DNA from: VXYL01 sp965116345
GTDB taxonomy: Bacteria > Pseudomonadota > Gammaproteobacteria > Pseudomonadales > Azotimanducaceae
DNA: 64,000 bases
NCBI GenBank assembly: GCA_965116345.1
Contig: OZ220680.1
Coordinates: forward strand, 4,216,001 to 4,280,000
Direction of reading: 5' to 3'
The stretch's first letter is position 1, and each line of letters starts with the position of its first letter. A program made the position numbers and the translations under genes. Below are positions 43,601 to 50,780 of the stretch, piece after piece. Under the pieces are notes generated by a model, which made no database searches, was not told the DNA's origin, and saw only the letters and a list, made by a program, of their open reading frames with translations.

Positions 43601-45264
43601 GTCGGCCGCGCCGCGGCGGGGTCCGGGAGAGCCACCCCCTCGGGCGCCGTCCACGCGTACGTCAGCGCGTCGTCGTCCCCGTCGCTGCTGGCGGTCCCGT
43701 CGAGGCCCACTGTCGCGCCCTCGTCGACGGCCTGGTCGCTCCCCGCGTTCGCCACCGGCGCCGCGTTCCTCCGCGGCCTGACGTTGATGCGGATCGAAAC
43801 CCGGCTCCTGGCACCGTGCGGATCGCTGACGGTGAGCCGGAACGTCAGCGCCGTCCGGGCATCGACCGGGGGCGCGGTGAACGACGCGACCGCCGACGTG
43901 GCGTCCGCCACATCGACCGCCGGTCCGTCCCGCTGCTCCCACCGGTACGTCAGCGCCTCGCCCTCCGGATCGGTGCCGCCCCCGGCGAGCGTCACCGCGT
44001 CCCCCGACTCGACGGCGCGGTTCCGGCCCGCCAGAGCGGTCGGCGCGTCGTTGTCCGCGTCCACGGACACCGTCACCCGGTCCGGCGCGGACTCCGCCGC
44101 GCCGTCGTCGACCGTCAGCGCGAATTCCAGCGAGTAGGGCGACGCCCGGTTCGGCGCCGTGAACGTCGGCTTCGCCGCCGCCGCGTCCGACAGCGTCACG
44201 CCGGGAGGCGCGGTCCAGGCGTACGTCAGCGCGTCGCCGTCCTCGTCGGCGCTGGCCGTCCCGTCGAGCGTCGCCGTCCCGCCCTCGTCCACCGACTGGT
44301 CCGGCCCGGCGTCCGCCGTCGGCGGCCTGTTGGCGGGCTGCACCGTGACGCGCACCCAGTCCGTGTCCGAGCGGCCTTGCGGATCCGTCACTTTGAGGCG
44401 GAACCTCAGCAGCGTCTCCGCCGCCGCGCGCGGCGCCGGGAACCTCGGCCTCGCCGTCGCGCCGCGCGTCAGCGCGACATCGGGGCCCTCCCTCTGCGAC
44501 CACGCGTACGCGAGCGGACGTCCCTCGGGATCGCTGCTGCCCGTGCCGTCGAGCACCACCCGCCGACCGGGCTCGGCGGTCAGGTCGGGGCCGGCGTCGG
44601 CATGTGGCGCCCCGTTCGGCGCACACGTCTCTCCGCCCGCCGACAGTTCGCCGCGCGGGCACGCGGTGCAGCTTCCGGTGCCGCCGGCGCGTTCGGTGTC
44701 CGCCGGACAGGCGACGCAGCGCGTCTTCGCGACGTTGGGCAGGTGGTGGTCGGGACACGCGGCGCACGTTCCGCCGTCGTCGACCTCGAGCGGCGCCGGA
44801 CAGAGCGGCGCCAGCACCCGCAGCTCGAACTGCGACGTCGACGACAGGCCGCGCCCGTCCGTCGCCATGGCGCTGATGACGTACGCCGCGGGCGCGGCGG
44901 TCTCCGGCGCGGCGATCTCGAACGCCAGCGTCGGGTCCGGCGCCGCCGGCACGCTCCACCCGGAGTCGTCGAGCCACGCCGGCGCGCCGGCCGGCGCGAC
45001 CGCCTGCAGCCGGACCGCCTCCGAGAGTGCCGCGTCGTCCGGGTCGGCGTCGGCGTCCGTCGCCGACAGCGACACCGCCACGCTCCGGTCCGGGCGCACC
45101 TCCAGCCCCGCCGCGCCCGTGATCGTCGGGGCCGTGTTGGCCGCGGCCCAGGCTACCAGCACGCCGGCCAGCGCGGCGGCGGCCCCGCCCCCCAGGAGCG
45201 GCCACCGCACCCGCCCCAGCGCCGGAGGTCGAAAGGCGGGTTCCATCAGCCGGGCCGTCCGCAC
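37615..45264 (-). CDS. Giant exported Cys-rich repeat protein (PKD-like, Calx-beta-like, TSP1-like repeats)
   Basis: 2549 aa. GTG 45264 has a G-rich ribosome site; ATG 45246 is the alternative. One N-terminal membrane/signal helix (LLGGGAAAALAGVLVAW) is followed by Cys clusters, then about seven PKD/K319-type Ig-like domains (DAGPDQSVDEGGTATLDGT, DGDALTYAWTAP), a Calx-beta-like stretch, a putative-Ig domain, and eleven thrombospondin-1-like units (VDGGWTAKSHGDWGNC...) of about 78 residues with about eight Cys each. The C-terminal end is also Cys-rich. Probably an adhesin or contact protein exposed at the surface. Confidence 0.82.
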   Translation of the reverse strand: MRTARLMEPAFRPPALGRVRWPLLGGGAAAALAGVLVAWAAANTAPTITGAAGLEVRPDRSVAVSLSATDADADPDDAALSEAVRLQAVAPAGAPAWLDDSGWSVPAAPDPTLAFEIAAPETAAPAAYVISAMATDGRGLSSTSQFELRVLAPLCPAPLEVDDGGTCAACPDHHLPNVAKTRCVACPADTERAGGTGSCTACPRGELSAGGETCAPNGAPHADAGPDLTAEPGRRVVLDGTGSSDPEGRPLAYAWSQREGPDVALTRGATARPRFPAPRAAAETLLRFRLKVTDPQGRSDTDWVRVTVQPANRPPTADAGPDQSVDEGGTATLDGTASADEDGDALTYAWTAPPGVTLSDAAAAKPTFTAPNRASPYSLEFALTVDDGAAESAPDRVTVSVDADNDAPTALAGRNRAVESGDAVTLAGGGTDPEGEALTYRWEQRDGPAVDVADATSAVASFTAPPVDARTALTFRLTVSDPHGARSRVSIRINVRPRRNAAPVANAGSDQAVDEGATVGLDGTASSDGDDDALTYAWTAPEGVALPDPAAARPTFTAPDRTADYKLTFTLTVNDGTEDSYPDTVMVAVAADDDAPEVDAGRNRTVESGESVTLSGGGADPEGLAVTYAWVQRGGSEVELGGAKEATATFDAPRVDRRERLSFRLKVTDPGGNTGRDDVRVNVLPAANAPPVASASAVDARIGEGATGTLDGSASSDAEDDPLTYSWTAPPGVALSDAAAVRPTFEAPNRKSDYSLTFTLTVNDGKADSAADAATVSVTADDDAPTADAGADVAAKGGDRVALDGTGSSDPEGGPLTHAWTQTAGPAVALSDTTSARPSFAAPVAGAALAFSLVVNDGASDSAADAVGVAVAPAPRVALSLGSSSIAEDGGSTTVTASLPEAARRAFEVTVSESSPALVLGGNATLAFAAGATAGTGAVTLSAVDDDVHTGNRTATVAGALSDGAPAQAPAPVALTVADDEEDGAPDFGGAAVPDQAWAKDAAIAALTLPTADGGDGEVTYGLSPALPTGLSFDPAARRISGTPKARQAPTPYTYTATDADGDPDSLTFRIAVDYWRLTVSPKPAGGTVTGRGGISCGSAGDACSATVEGGGATLTATADAGYGLESWSGACAAATGTSCALTLSAATTAGASFGELPACNASATGPGNACGAGAYGLLSWSGAHGACGAGGTPGCGAGRMESHAPPPAAACGSSADSCASGDWRDGTDTAAERRWSCAGETATETWTCAGSGGDWIWTCTGGGETKSCAGTLDGSSAGCSRQSAGADASCFACRDGHHGHDGSCHADHACGDDEIGGGDRACVPCPAGKVPNADRTACGCPSGEHEHGDHACHAAGNCHGDGDCGDGDVCWNGSCGTRVDGGWTAKSHGDWGSCPATACGESGRQSRSWTRTCTNPAPAFGGADCSGEANGTESRNCAGDSCAGGKVCWSGACETPVDGGWTAKSHGDWGNCSATACGSTGTRERSWSRTCTNPAPAFGGADCSGEANGSESRNCAGDSCAGGKVCWSGACETPVDGGWTAKAHGDWGNCSATACGSSGTRERSWSRSCTNPAPAFGGADCSGEANGTESRNCAGDSCAGGKVCWSGACETPVDGGWTAKAHGDWDNCSATACGSPGTRERSWSRSCTNPAPAFGGADCSGEANGTESRNCAGDSCAGGKVCWSGACETPVDGGWTDPAYGEWGNCSATECGSSGTRTRTWSRTCSDPAPAFGGRGCDGQADGTERGNCKGDSCAGGKVCWGGSCETPVDGGWTEKSYAWSGVCSATACGSSGTESGSWTRSCTNPTPAFGGADCSGEANGTESRNCEGDSCAGGKVCWSGSCETPVDGGWTEKSYAWSGVCSATACGSSGTESGSWTRSCTNPTPAFGGADCSGEANGTESRNCEGDSCAGGKVCWSGSCETPVDGGWTEKSYAWSGVCSATACGSSGTESGSWTRSCTNPMPAFGGADCSGEANGTESRNCEGDSCAGGKVCWGGSCETPVDGGWTEKSYAWSGVCSATACGSSGTESGSWTRSCTNPMPAFGGADCSGEANGTEGRNCEGDSCAGGKVCWGGSCETPVDGGWADRTYGEWGNCSATACGSSGTRTRTWSRTCSDPAPAFGGSDCVGDEDGTQTETCYGHSCVSGQHCNGSGASAACHADHVCGPNQIGGGVEECEDCPEGKTANTGATACVCTVGKHEHGNHQCHPEGDCHDDSECPDGKSCWEGSCCTRVDGGWSDRTNGTFGSCSATACGSEGTRTRTWSRTCTNPAPSCGGASCVGRAGGTDERSCHGGSCAAGQHCDGSGGSASCHADHVCGPDQIGGGGEECTTCPDGQVPNTTRTACEACQFGESQAGTCRTCPTGCSASSCGGANVCQCPGSSCPQLWGQHGNCTATQAKTCSGDTDGCGRKRYSNRCTTGSHTFGNVATESCLYEHRDRDLWRCQHWTRTCRAKVTQVGCVYTGVVIIPPIDLPFPVASPPDGGYERGYLLAPFQCGSAPDTCRVEIGDEVLEGSEGVEERDDADTEHRWACRSDTGELRECSAEKE
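38840..41130 (-). repeat. 234-bp tandem coding repeats (ten contiguous units)
   Basis: The block encoding VDGGW...CETP recurs every 234 bp (78 codons), for example GGCGTTTCGCACGACCCGCC near 39022 and 39256, continuing to about 40900. Central units (39.2-40.0 kb) are almost identical to each other, and so are 40.2-41.0 kb units, giving two homogenised subfamilies. The frame is kept throughout. Confidence 0.85.
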
Positions 45265-45491
45265 GGGGACGCCGCCCCCCGGTTGAGGAGCGGCGGCGGA
45301 GTATCAGTCCCGGTGCCGGGCCTGCGGGTCGGTCCCCTCGCCCGCGCGGGCGGAAGACCGCGTTCCGGCGACGCGTTCCGGGTCGGTCGAGCTGGGCGCT
45401 CGATGGCGTCTGGCCTGATGATCTCCCTCCCGTGCGCCCGACCCGGTTGGCAGCGCCGCTGCCCGCATCTCGGGCGGCGAGCCGACCGTTT

Positions 45492-45520
45492 AGTATTCGA
45501 CACGGCACGATATCTTGCAA
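45492..45520 (-). promoter_or_regulatory. Candidate promoter of the secreted-protein operon
   Basis: On the minus strand TTGCAA (45520-45515), a 17-nt spacer and AATACT (45497-45492), in an AT-richer patch about 230 nt ahead of the giant gene. Confidence 0.45.
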
Positions 45521-46442
45521 CAACGTCTTCTCGTGTGTCTCTCGTGCGTCTCTTGTCCTCGTGTCTCCGCCGGTTGCCGGATGGCGCGCCCCGCTATGGC
45601 AGGGCGCTTCGCCTGCCCGGCCATAGCGGGTGCGCGCGCTCTCCAACCGTTCACGCACACATTTGCGCGCATTACCCGGCGTCGCCCATAATTCCGCCCA
45701 CTACCTGCCTGCTCCGACCGGAGCGGCAACGTTGGACCGCACGGTCCTAGCTACACCAGAGAAGCGGCGCACCGACGCCTGAACCGGGGCACCCGTACGC
45801 GGCTCCGGCGCGTGAAGACGCGGCAAGTGCCATGTGACACGAAGCGTACCGAGGGGCGACGACGGCCTCCGGCGCGGCGACATCCGCGCAAGCGCGAACC
45901 GGGGACACCCGGCCAGCGCAACGCCGACTGGCCAATAAACCGATTCCCCGCCGGCCACGGGGACGTGCCGACCGAAGGCAGCCACCACGGGGCGACCGCA
46001 CGGCTCCCCGAACGCAGCGATCCTGCGACAGTGCGGCAGGAGGCCACCCATGCCTCCCGCGGGTTCCGAGCCCGCGAAGTCGCGCCGGGCGGTCCCGGCA
46101 ACACACCGTTTGGGCCACAAGCCCATAGCAACAAGCAACCGATGCGATCCATCGGCGCTTCCAGGCGTCCATGCGCAACCGTGACGAACGCGACATGGAC
46201 GGGATGCGGCAGGGCATCCCGCGCGGCTTCAACAGCGCGACAACCACCTGCAACGGCGAGAACGGTCCCGGCCGAGTCCATCAAGGACTGAACGGGGGCG
46301 AGTCGGGAGAGGAACGCCACGGCGATTCCGATCCCGCTGAGCCGCGTCGATCCGGACGTTTCGAGAGAAGCGTTGGAACGCGGCAACAGTTCTAACGACC
46401 ACGGATCACCACACGCACGCCCTTGCGCTCGGAGGAACGCAC
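45521..46442. other. Stretch without a supportable gene
   Basis: Frames are open on both strands but none shows domain-like sequence or a ribosome site. It separates the divergent secreted-protein operon and the HTH/recombinase pair, so it probably contains both control regions and decayed DNA. Confidence 0.4.
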
Positions 46443-46859
46443 ATGGGACAGCGCCGGTCGAAGCTCGACCGCCACGGACACGAACTGCTCGCCCTGCGGC
46501 GGGCCGGGGCCAGTCTCGCCCAGCTGACCCGCTGGCTGCGCTGGGAACGCGACACCGTTGTGGCGGTCACCACCGTCGCACGCTGGCTCGCCAACGAAGA
46601 TGTACGCGAGATCGACATGGCCGACGGCTTCGATGCCGTCGCCACCCTCGGCGAGCTCCGGGCCCGCGACCGGGAGCTGCGCTTTCCGCGCTTCTCCGTC
46701 TCGTGCATCGACGAACATGGCTACCACGTTCTCAGGATGCGCACCCATGGCGCGACCATCGGCGAGTGCCGCCGCGCGCTGCGCGACGAGTACGGGCTGC
46801 GCGTCGACCGGTCCACCGTCTCCCGCTGGCTGAAGAAGCACGCCAGTGGCCAGGCGTAG
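46443..46859 (+). CDS. Tandem helix-turn-helix protein coupled to a recombinase
   Basis: 138 aa from ATG 46443 behind GGAGGAACGCAC. Two related HTH segments: LLALRRAGASLAQLTRWLRW...TTVARWLA (about 15-50) and VLRMRTHGATIGECRRALRD...STVSRWLKK (about 96-133). The internal duplication suggests binding to a repeated or bipartite site. It overlaps the recombinase gene by 14 nt, so it is likely an accessory DNA-binding factor or directionality regulator. Confidence 0.65.
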   Translation: MGQRRSKLDRHGHELLALRRAGASLAQLTRWLRWERDTVVAVTTVARWLANEDVREIDMADGFDAVATLGELRARDRELRFPRFSVSCIDEHGYHVLRMRTHGATIGECRRALRDEYGLRVDRSTVSRWLKKHASGQA

Positions 46860-47793
46860 CCGCACCCGCCGCGGCCGCGACCAGCCGCGCCACCGGTTCC
46901 GCTCGAAGCCCACCGACCCCGCGAAACAGGCCGCTGGCGTCGTCAAGCGCCTGCAGGGCGCGCGCATCCGGTCGGTCGGCACCGCGAGGAACTACCAGGA
47001 ACGCCTGGTGCAGATCGCGGCGCGGCTCGACGTGGCGCTGACCGCGCTGACCCCGGAAGGTGCCGTGGCGTACCTGAAGGGCCGCGCCGCCGAGGTGGGG
47101 CAGAAGACCCTCGACATGGAGCGCCAGGCGATCCAGGCGATGATGGTCAACGTCACCGGGCAACTGCCACCGGGCGCCACGCTGCCGGTGGTCAAGTCGG
47201 TAGAGCCGCACCGGCCGAAGCCGCGCGCCTACTCCCCAGCGCAGGTCCGCGCCGTCGCCGCCCGGCAGGATCCCCGCAACGCCCTCGCCACGGAGATCGC
47301 CCACGCCTGCGGGATCCGGGCCCACGAGCTGCTGACCCTGGGCCGTCCCGACGAACAGCTGCCCGACGACCGCCGCGACCGGTCGCACCTGACCGGGACT
47401 GCCGCCGAGGGCATGAAGTTCGCCGGCCGGGACGGCGTGGTCTACACCGTGGCGGGGAAGGGCGGACTGGTGCGCGAGGTGCTGTTGCCGCACCGTCTGG
47501 CGGACCGCCTCGAGGAGCGGCGGCTGCACGCGCCGGAGCCCGTCGTCGACCGCGGCGTCCGCTACCGGCAACGCTACGACGTCGGTGGCGGACACGCCTT
47601 CAGCGTGTCGTTCTCAAAGGCCAGCATGGAGGCGCTGGGCAAGAGCCGCGGCGCGCATGGACTTCGTCATCGTTTCGCCCAGGAGAGGATGCGGGAGTTG
47701 ATGCACCATGCGGAATACCGCCTCGCCCTCGCCGTCGTGTCCGAGGAGCTTGGCCACCTGCGCGCCGACATAACGCGCCTGTACTTGATTTGA
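46846..47793 (+). CDS. Tyrosine recombinase / integrase, divergent member
   Basis: 315 aa from GTG 46846. Arg I in HACGIRAHELLTL, HGLRHRFAQERM (HxxR), EELGHLRADIT (GH) and Tyr in RLYLI near the extreme C terminus. A basic N-terminal tail precedes a core-binding domain. It is only distantly similar to the integrases at 11235 and 30675. It is co-transcribed with the HTH gene and followed by a terminator hairpin. Confidence 0.82.
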   Translation: MARRSRTRRGRDQPRHRFRSKPTDPAKQAAGVVKRLQGARIRSVGTARNYQERLVQIAARLDVALTALTPEGAVAYLKGRAAEVGQKTLDMERQAIQAMMVNVTGQLPPGATLPVVKSVEPHRPKPRAYSPAQVRAVAARQDPRNALATEIAHACGIRAHELLTLGRPDEQLPDDRRDRSHLTGTAAEGMKFAGRDGVVYTVAGKGGLVREVLLPHRLADRLEERRLHAPEPVVDRGVRYRQRYDVGGGHAFSVSFSKASMEALGKSRGAHGLRHRFAQERMRELMHHAEYRLALAVVSEELGHLRADITRLYLI

Positions 47794-47798
47794 TCCGG

Positions 47799-47819
47799 CC
47801 GGCGGGAACCCGCCGGTTT
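47799..47819 (+). terminator. Rho-independent terminator after the recombinase gene
   Basis: CCGGCGGG-AA-CCCGCCGG followed by TTT. It lies between convergent genes and touches the stop of the downstream minus-strand gene. Confidence 0.7.
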
Positions 47820-48103
47820 CACTCCGCGTTCGCCCGTTCCTCCCGTCCCGGGCGCGGCAGCAGGTACTCGATCGCCACCGACGCGCCCTGGCCGCTCGGT
47901 GGCGCCGACAGCAGCTCGTCCACCCCCTCGACCATCTCGGCGTACATCACGCCGCAGCACATCGGCATCCGGTGATTCCTCCCCGGGTAGCCGCCCACGG
48001 CCCGGTGCAGGTCGCCCGAACGCACCACGATCGTGCCGCGCCCCACGTTCGCCGCCGCCTCGAACAGGCCGGCCAGTTCGCGCCTGAAGTCGGCGGCGGT
48101 CAT
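47819..48103 (-). CDS. Conserved hypothetical protein, third gene behind higBA
   Basis: 94 aa. GRGTIVVRSGDLHRAVGGYP, NHRMPMCCGVMYAEM and SAPPSGQGASVAIEYLLPR form a pattern I associate with a widespread small family of unknown function, often found beside toxin-antitoxin or restriction genes. Two adjacent Cys and His residues could bind metal. It starts 4 nt after the higA stop, so it is part of that operon. Confidence 0.55.
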   Translation of the reverse strand: MTAADFRRELAGLFEAAANVGRGTIVVRSGDLHRAVGGYPGRNHRMPMCCGVMYAEMVEGVDELLSAPPSGQGASVAIEYLLPRPGREERANAE

Positions 48104-48107
48104 GCGT

Positions 48108-48365
48108 TCAGGCCGCCTGCCGGCGCCGCTCCTGCGCCAGGTCGTAGGCCGCCTGAAGGCGCATCCAGAAGCTCGCGTCGCTCCACCCGAGGCGTTCCAG
48201 CCCGATCGCCATGGCCGGCGAGATCCCCGCCTTCCCGTTCAGCAGCCGCGACAGAGCCTGCCGCGTGCAGCCGAGCCGCGCGGCCGCGTCGGTCACCGAC
48301 AGCTCCGCCGCGTCCAGATTGTCCCGCAGTATCTCGCCCGGGTGGCATGGATTCAGCATCGCCAT
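48108..48365 (-). CDS. higA: HigA-family antitoxin
   Basis: 85 aa. NPCHPGEILRDNLD then an XRE helix-turn-helix (SVTDAAARLGCTRQALSRLLNG) are diagnostic of HigA/VapI antitoxins. It is the second gene, 15 nt after the toxin gene, the inverted order typical of higBA. It neutralises HigB and represses the operon. Stabilisation of the island is the obvious role. Confidence 0.9.
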   Translation of the reverse strand: MAMLNPCHPGEILRDNLDAAELSVTDAAARLGCTRQALSRLLNGKAGISPAMAIGLERLGWSDASFWMRLQAAYDLAQERRRQAA

Positions 48366-48380
48366 CGTCGTTTCCTCGTC

Positions 48381-48656
48381 TCAGTGGTAGTCCACCAGGT
48401 CCACATCCACCGCCTCGCTGTCCTCGAACCGGAACACCACGCGCCAGTTGCCCGATACGCTGACGCTCCAAAGCCCCGCCATGTCGCCCTTCAGCGGATG
48501 CAGGCGGTAGCCGGGCTGCGCGGCGACATCGCCGGGATGCCGCGCCTCGTCGAGCAGGGTCAGCACCCGCCTCAGCTTCGGCACCAGATCGCCGGGCACC
48601 CGGTTCGTCCGATCCTGCTCGGCGAGCGCCCGGAGCCCCTTGTGCCTGATCCGCAT
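48381..48656 (-). CDS. higB: HigB-family RelE-fold toxin
   Basis: 91 aa. FRHKGLR-like start (RIRHKGLRAL), DLVPKLRRVLTLLDEA, YRLHPLKGDMAGLWSVSVSG and NWRVVFRFED...VDLVDYH match HigB mRNA interferases of the RelE fold in order and length. First gene of the higBA operon. Confidence 0.9.
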   Translation of the reverse strand: MRIRHKGLRALAEQDRTNRVPGDLVPKLRRVLTLLDEARHPGDVAAQPGYRLHPLKGDMAGLWSVSVSGNWRVVFRFEDSEAVDVDLVDYH

Positions 48657-48706
48657 GGCCTATCGTCGCCCGCAACGTGGCGCGTTGCAACCGCCTGCCG
48701 CCGCCG

Positions 48707-49870
48707 TCAGTCGCCCGGCGGCATGATGAAGTCGCTCCACGCCTGCATGATCGGGCGCCGCAACGCCACCAGGTCGTCGCGCCCGTAGGCGGCCACCGTC
48801 TTCGCCTCGACGTGCGCCAGCGCGAACTCCGAGTGCAGCTCGTCGACGCCCTGGTGGCGCGCCCAGTCCTTGAAGCTCGAGCGGAAGCCGTGGGCGCTGG
48901 TCCCGATCCGGGCCGCCCTCAGGCTGTCGGCCACCATCGTCCCCCGCATCGGCGTCCCCTTCGGGCTGGGAAACGCCAGCTTGCCGGCGGACCGGCCGCG
49001 CGCCTTCTCCAGCACCGCCACCGCTCCGGTCGACAGCGGCACCCGGTGCTCGCGCGCGCGCTTCATGTGCTCCGCGGGCACCGTCCACATCGCCTTGTCG
49101 AATTCGAACTCGTCCCAGGTCGCGCGGCGCACCTCGGCGCCGCGCGCCGCCGTCAGCGCGATGAACCTGATCGCCAGCTGCACCGCGGGCTTGATGCGCG
49201 GGTGCCCGTCCACGTTGGCGAGCGCCGCGGCCACGTCGGAGAAGTGCAGCGCAGTGTGGTGGCGCACCGTCGCCGCCTTGGGCAGGGTGCGCGTGACCGC
49301 CTCGACGGCCGCCCGGCCGCTGCCGGCGTGCTCGCGAAGGCTCTCCACCTCCGCCCACTCGAGCACCGTCGCGATGCGGCCCGCCGCCATGCGCATCACC
49401 GCATGCTTGCCGGCCATCGCCAGCGGCCGCAGGACGCGCTTGATGTCGGCCGACGCGACGGCGCGGACGTGCATGCGCCCGATGTGCGGCAGAACGTAGA
49501 CGTCCATGGATCTCCGCCAGTCGCACGCCGTCTTCGACGCCGCGCCGCCCTTCCAGATGTCCTCCTTCTCGGCGGCCGCGCGCCGCTCGGCTTCCGCGAA
49601 CGTCACCGCGCGGGCGCGGCGCGGGTCGCCGCCGGTGCGCGCGATGGCGCGGTTGTCCGCCGCGATCCGGCGCGCGTCGGCAAGCTTCACCAGCTCGGCG
49701 CTGCCGAGGCCGATGTCGACGCGCCGGCCGTGGATCATCAGCCGCTGCACCCAGGTGCGGGAGCCACCGTCGCGAACGCGGAGCATGAGGCCGTTGCCAT
49801 CGACGTAGCTGCCGGGGCCGGCGTGGCGCACCTGCTGCGCGGAGAGGGCGTTGCGGAGGAGCTTGGGCAT
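48707..49870 (-). CDS. P4-type tyrosine integrase (DUF4102 N-terminal domain) of the island
   Basis: 387 aa from ATG 49870. N-terminal arm-binding domain with GSYVDGNGLMLRVRDGGSRTWVQR and GLGSAELVKLADARR. The catalytic domain has Arg in TAARGAEVRRATW, HGFRSSFKDW (HxxR), ALAHVEAKTVAAYGR (H and Tyr). The gene starts 228 bp from the right junction at 50098 and reads into the island, so this is the prime candidate for the enzyme that inserted the island in the VirB4-type gene. Confidence 0.92.
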   Translation of the reverse strand: MPKLLRNALSAQQVRHAGPGSYVDGNGLMLRVRDGGSRTWVQRLMIHGRRVDIGLGSAELVKLADARRIAADNRAIARTGGDPRRARAVTFAEAERRAAAEKEDIWKGGAASKTACDWRRSMDVYVLPHIGRMHVRAVASADIKRVLRPLAMAGKHAVMRMAAGRIATVLEWAEVESLREHAGSGRAAVEAVTRTLPKAATVRHHTALHFSDVAAALANVDGHPRIKPAVQLAIRFIALTAARGAEVRRATWDEFEFDKAMWTVPAEHMKRAREHRVPLSTGAVAVLEKARGRSAGKLAFPSPKGTPMRGTMVADSLRAARIGTSAHGFRSSFKDWARHQGVDELHSEFALAHVEAKTVAAYGRDDLVALRRPIMQAWSDFIMPPGD

Positions 49871-49989
49871 GGCGTTTCGACTCGCTTCGAGGGTTTCCGA
49901 CAGTCTAAACGATGGTCAATCGGCCTTCAACATGTCCCACAAAAAAACGGGTCAACGGCTGACATCGCATGGCACTCCCCGGCACCGCA

Positions 49990-50109
49990 TTGCACGGGTC
50001 TAAGTGTATTTAACACACTGATAAAAAACATTTTGTGTATCATTCGTTCGATGCAGACGGTTGCAGGGTAGCGCAGATCGTGACCCCAATCGTGATTATG
50101 TGGCGGAAG
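49990..50109 (+). other. attR junction and probable integrase arm region
   Basis: ATGTGGCGG (50098-50106) marks the right boundary. The 100 bp inside it are AT-rich, with an AGTGT-ATTTA-ACACACT dyad (about 50000-50017), consistent with arm-type sites and the integrase promoter. The six matching bases ATCGTGA upstream resemble those at the left end. Confidence 0.65.
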
Positions 50110-50508
50110 CTCGGCGCCTGGCTCTGGCTCGCGACCCAGAACCTCGAGGACTTTCCGGGGGCGGCGCGGAAGCTCCTCAACATGATCGAGTGGTGGATCT
50201 GCCTGGTCATGCCGAAGGAGGAGGTCGAGGAGATGCGCCGCTTCCGCGACCTCTCGGACGCGCAGCGGGAGCTGCTGCTCTCCGCCACCAAGGCGCACCT
50301 CCAGTACACCGAGGGCGTCGTGCTCGCGGGTTCCGTCGAGACCCTGTTCCGCTGCGTGCCGCCCTCGCTGGTGCTCGCCCTGGTGCAGACCGAGCGCCAC
50401 GAGAAGGCGCGCCGCGCCGAGATCATGGCCGAGCGCGGCTGCACGGAGGTGGAGGCGGCCGTCCGGATCGCCGCGGAGATCGACGCCGCGCGGGGGATCG
50501 CCGGATGA
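50035..50508 (+). pseudogene. VirB4/TraC-type ATPase, C-terminal part (split by island)
   Basis: An open frame of 157 aa: the first 21 residues derive from the island end, then from 50098 MWRKLGAWLWLATQNLEDFP... to IDAARGIAG is the C-terminal segment of the PFL_4706-type ATPase, including the ATQ motif of the RecA fold. It begins exactly where the N-terminal part at 24843-27272 breaks off. A GTG at 50035 could start it, but I see no ribosome site. The stop overlaps the next gene (ATGA). Confidence 0.88.
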
Positions 50509-50780
50509 CGCGCCGCGCATGGAGACCGCCTTGTTCACAGCGGGCCGGGGAACACGCGTTCCACCCCCACCCCCGACGCCGGAACGCGCCCGGCCCGCTC
50601 CTTTCGCCAAGGGCTTCGTCGCGCTCGCTGGCGGCCGGGCTGGCGCTCGCCGGCCTTATGCCCGCGGGGGACGGCCGGATGACGTGCCGCGCACTGAGAC
50701 CGCTTCGTTCACAGCGGGCCGGGGAACACGCGTTCCACCCCCACCCCCCACGCCGGGACGCCCCCGGCCCGCTCCTTCGC
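50504..50780 (+). repeat. Imperfect tandem duplication at the start of the PFL_4710-like gene
   Basis: About 100 bp beginning GATGACGCGCCGCGCA (50504) recurs 174 bp later as GATGACGTGCCGCGCA (50678), both running through TTCACAGCGGGCCGGGGAAC and into GGCCCGCTCC. Each copy carries an ATGA start/stop junction. Confidence 0.8.

Larger units (their letters stand above)
27252..50097. mobile_element. Genomic island inserted in the VirB4-type gene of the ICE (about 22.8 kb)
   Basis: Left boundary is the 9-bp direct repeat in the truncated ATPase gene, right boundary its second copy beside a P4-type integrase gene that points into the island (48707-49870), the usual int-next-to-att layout. Joining 27251 to 50107 restores VKMWRKLGAWLWLATQN in frame. 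Cargo: hypothetical genes, HU-like protein, integrase/NYN pair, secreted-protein operon, HTH/recombinase pair, higBA. Confidence 0.85.

Noticed and set aside
36973..45750. Very long plus-strand open frame (nearly 2,900 codons) opposite the secreted-protein operon
   Set aside because: It is a low-complexity Arg/Pro/Ala product antisense to clear domain repeats, a by-product of high GC and codon-periodic repeats.
45751..46386. Minus-strand frame of about 210 codons upstream of the HTH gene
   Set aside because: No ribosome site, no recognisable family, Arg-rich C-terminal half. Coding status not supportable.
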